This document shows, in pieces, positions 5,679 through 7,392 of a stretch of 7,392 nt of DNA (the stretch's first letter is position 1; every line of letters begins with the position of its first letter). Made by a program: the position numbers and the translations under genes. Origin of the DNA: Woeseiaceae bacterium (GTDB lineage: Bacteria > Pseudomonadota > Gammaproteobacteria > Steroidobacterales > Woeseiaceae). The stretch covers positions 1-7,392 of the forward strand of contig JAKEGN010000239.1 in NCBI GenBank assembly GCA_022615525.1, given 5' to 3'. The notes below the pieces were generated by a model that was given only the letters and a program-made list of their open reading frames with translations, was not told the DNA's origin and ran no database searches.

Positions 5679-7392
5679 CCTCGCGAAACTCCTGCAGGAG
5701 TGGAAAGTACAACGCCGTTTTTACCGGCGCATCGGCAAGGCGCCGATAGAGGCTTGCATACCGTTGCAGTTGCGGACGGTAACGTTCGGCCTCCTGCCCG
5801 AGGAAGCCGGCCAGGTCCCCACCTTCGTGTGAACTCGTCTTGTAGTCGACAATCCAGTGCACACCGGCGTCGATTCGCACCCGGTCGATGACTATGGAGA
5901 TTGTCTTTGCACCAAAGACACCGCTCAATGGCAGTTCCGCAAAACCTTCTCCCTTGAGCAGCCACCGGCCCCGCGGGTCCCGCAGGACGCCGAGCAGTGC
6001 TGTTTCGACCCGGTCGCAGACCGCACCCGACAACGCATCCGGCACACCGAGTTCCCGTGCCATCCGAACGGTCCCCGGACGCAACCCGCCTGCGTTGGCC
6101 TCGTCAACCTGCAATACGCCCTGCGCGATCTGGGTCAGCCATTTGTGGACAATGGTTCCGGCGTGTCTGGCGGCCAGGCCCACCCAGTAGAATTCGATGT
6201 CGATTTCCGATTCCGTGCTGTCCGCCGGCAGCGGATCGACTGGCAGCGGTGGCGGGACCGGCAGTACGAACGGCTGCCGGAATCGGCGGGAGACCGGCTC
6301 CCTGAGCGCGGAACCGTGTCCGCTCGCGCCGGCACAAATGCCCTCGCCGGCCGCAAAGGCTGCGACATAGTCGTGCTCGACGGCCGGCCAGAGTCGGCCC
6401 AGCAGGCTACCTGCCGGAGGCGGCCGGAATGACGTTCTATCCGCGCTCAGTGGCACGCTGCCGATCAGATGCAACGCATGGCGCGCGCGCGTGCACGCAA
6501 CGTACAGCAACCGATCGAGTTCCAGGCGATCCTTGTCAGCCTCCGCAACTTCTATGCACTGGTGCAAAGGATCGTTGTCTGTTTCCGCCCGCGGCCCGAC
6601 CGGGCTCAGAACAATTTGTACCCTGTTGTTTCGATTCGGCAGATTGATCCAACTCATGATCGATTTGCGGCGGCCACGCGTGCTTCGGCCCAGTGCGTAA
6701 AGGATCACCTGGTCGAACTCCAGTCCCTTCGCCTTGTGCATCGTCATGACCTGCAGAGCCTCCGCGTCATCGGCGACGCTCGATACACGCTCGTCGTCCA
6801 GGCGCGTTTGGAATTCTGCGATGTCCGGCAAGGTCCCGGCAGATTCGAGTTTCTCCACGATATCGAGATAGCGATAGACGTTTTCCAGTTGCTCGCGATT
6901 CTGCAGCGTCGCAGGCCCTCCCAGGGCGAACCATGCCGTTTCGATCCGATCGCGCAGCGATTCGGCAGGCTGCGGTACCCAATGACGCCGGAGCGTGCTG
7001 ACGAGTCGCTCAACCCGTTGTCGTCCGTCCTCCGAAAGTTGTTCCAGCCGCTCCTGGTCCGCGAGCAACTCGCGAATCGCGCTGGAGTTGTCGTTGAACA
7101 CGAGGCGATGAAGATCAGCCCAGGTCAGGCCTGCCCAGGGCCCACGTAACAATGCAAGCCAGGCCAGGCGGTCTCCGTCGTGACACAGTGCCCGGGTCAA
7201 AGCCATGACATCGATGATCTCCGGCAATTCCGTAAGCCGGTCGATCTCGACTGCAGCGTACGGTATGCCGGCTTCCCGCAGGCGATACAGCAGTGCCGGC
7301 AATTGTGCCCGGCTTCGCACCAGCAAGGCAGAGGTCCGGCCCACAGAAGCCTCAAGGCACTTGCGGATCACGGTTTGACCGTAGTCGGCTTC
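5665..7392 (-). CDS. UvrD/RecB-family helicase-nuclease, AddA-like (partial, C-terminal part)
   Basis: This is the last 575 residues of a superfamily 1 DNA helicase fused to a nuclease, of the type that processes double-strand breaks for recombination (AddA or RecB). Numbering from the right edge, residues about 10-70 resemble the start of the second helicase domain (LLVRSRAQLPALL), TMHKAKGLEF (217-226) is helicase motif V and LLYVACTRAR (295-304) is motif VI. A proline-rich linker (about 374-389) leads to a PD-(D/E)XK nuclease: a GTIVH motif with His416, Asp503 in IDRV, Asp516-Tyr-Lys518 as the DYK core, and Gln541...Tyr545 as the QxxxY motif. All nuclease residues appear intact. The Walker A, Walker B and other N-terminal motifs lie outside the window. 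The frame is open to the edge, and the GTG at 7369-7371 is internal, not a start. A single-chain helicase-nuclease of this layout suits AddA, whose partner AddB may be encoded nearby, but RecB cannot be excluded. Confidence 0.9.
   Translation of the reverse strand, partial: EADYGQTVIRKCLEASVGRTSALLVRSRAQLPALLYRLREAGIPYAAVEIDRLTELPEIIDVMALTRALCHDGDRLAWLALLRGPWAGLTWADLHRLVFNDNSSAIRELLADQERLEQLSEDGRQRVERLVSTLRRHWVPQPAESLRDRIETAWFALGGPATLQNREQLENVYRYLDIVEKLESAGTLPDIAEFQTRLDDERVSSVADDAEALQVMTMHKAKGLEFDQVILYALGRSTRGRRKSIMSWINLPNRNNRVQIVLSPVGPRAETDNDPLHQCIEVAEADKDRLELDRLLYVACTRARHALHLIGSVPLSADRTSFRPPPAGSLLGRLWPAVEHDYVAAFAAGEGICAGASGHGSALREPVSRRFRQPFVLPVPPPLPVDPLPADSTESEIDIEFYWVGLAARHAGTIVHKWLTQIAQGVLQVDEANAGGLRPGTVRMARELGVPDALSGAVCDRVETALLGVLRDPRGRWLLKGEGFAELPLSGVFGAKTISIVIDRVRIDAGVHWIVDYKTSSHEGGDLAGFLGQEAERYRPQLQRYASLYRRLADAPVKTALYFPLLQEFREVPVD

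Noticed and set aside
5857..7149. Plus-strand open frames at 5857-6432 and 6469-7149
   Set aside because: They run opposite the helicase-nuclease, whose motifs V and VI and nuclease core are on the minus strand; the plus frames show no domain.
1..7392. Mobile elements, CRISPR arrays, tRNA or rRNA genes and riboswitches
   Set aside because: No direct repeats with regular spacers, transposase-like products, terminal inverted repeats or RNA-gene signatures were seen, and nearly all bases are accounted for by coding sequence.

Overview
The window is GC-rich (by eye about 60%) and most probably comes from a proteobacterial chromosome, likely a free-living gammaproteobacterium. The reasons are a gspG-to-gspN gene order that includes gspN, and pseudopilin sequences that read like gammaproteobacterial ones. 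The genus cannot be told from this sequence. There are no mobile elements, CRISPR repeats, tRNAs or rRNAs.

Layout. Bases 1-96 are an AT-rich leader with a candidate extended -10 promoter and a good ribosome binding site. Bases 97-5630 hold eight plus-strand genes in one tight block: gspG, gspH, gspI, gspJ, gspK, gspL, gspM and gspN, the second half of a type II secretion system (T2SS) operon. A 34-bp convergent gap, 5631-5664, follows. From 5665 to the right edge, on the minus strand, lies the C-terminal part of a large UvrD/RecB-family helicase-nuclease that resembles AddA. Its N-terminal ATPase half lies beyond the window.

How the genes work together. GspG is the major pseudopilin of the periplasmic pseudopilus. 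GspH, GspI, GspJ and GspK are minor pseudopilins, and I-J-K form the tip complex known from other T2SSs. GspL and GspM are inner-membrane platform proteins; GspL links the cytoplasmic ATPase GspE to the rest of the machine. GspN is an accessory, AsmA-like inner-membrane protein. Not seen here are gspC, gspD (secretin), gspE (ATPase), gspF (platform) and the prepilin peptidase gspO/pilD, so the complete machine needs genes elsewhere, either upstream of base 1 or at another locus. Genes within the I-J-K and L-M groups are joined by four-base ATGA overlaps, and gspI starts inside gspH, which points to translational coupling.

The content is mostly an ordinary, intact T2SS cluster, and I see no undescribed system. 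The points most worth a second look are the alanine in place of glycine at the GspJ prepilin cleavage site, the possible separate promoter for gspG-N, and an inverted repeat around the helicase stop codon.
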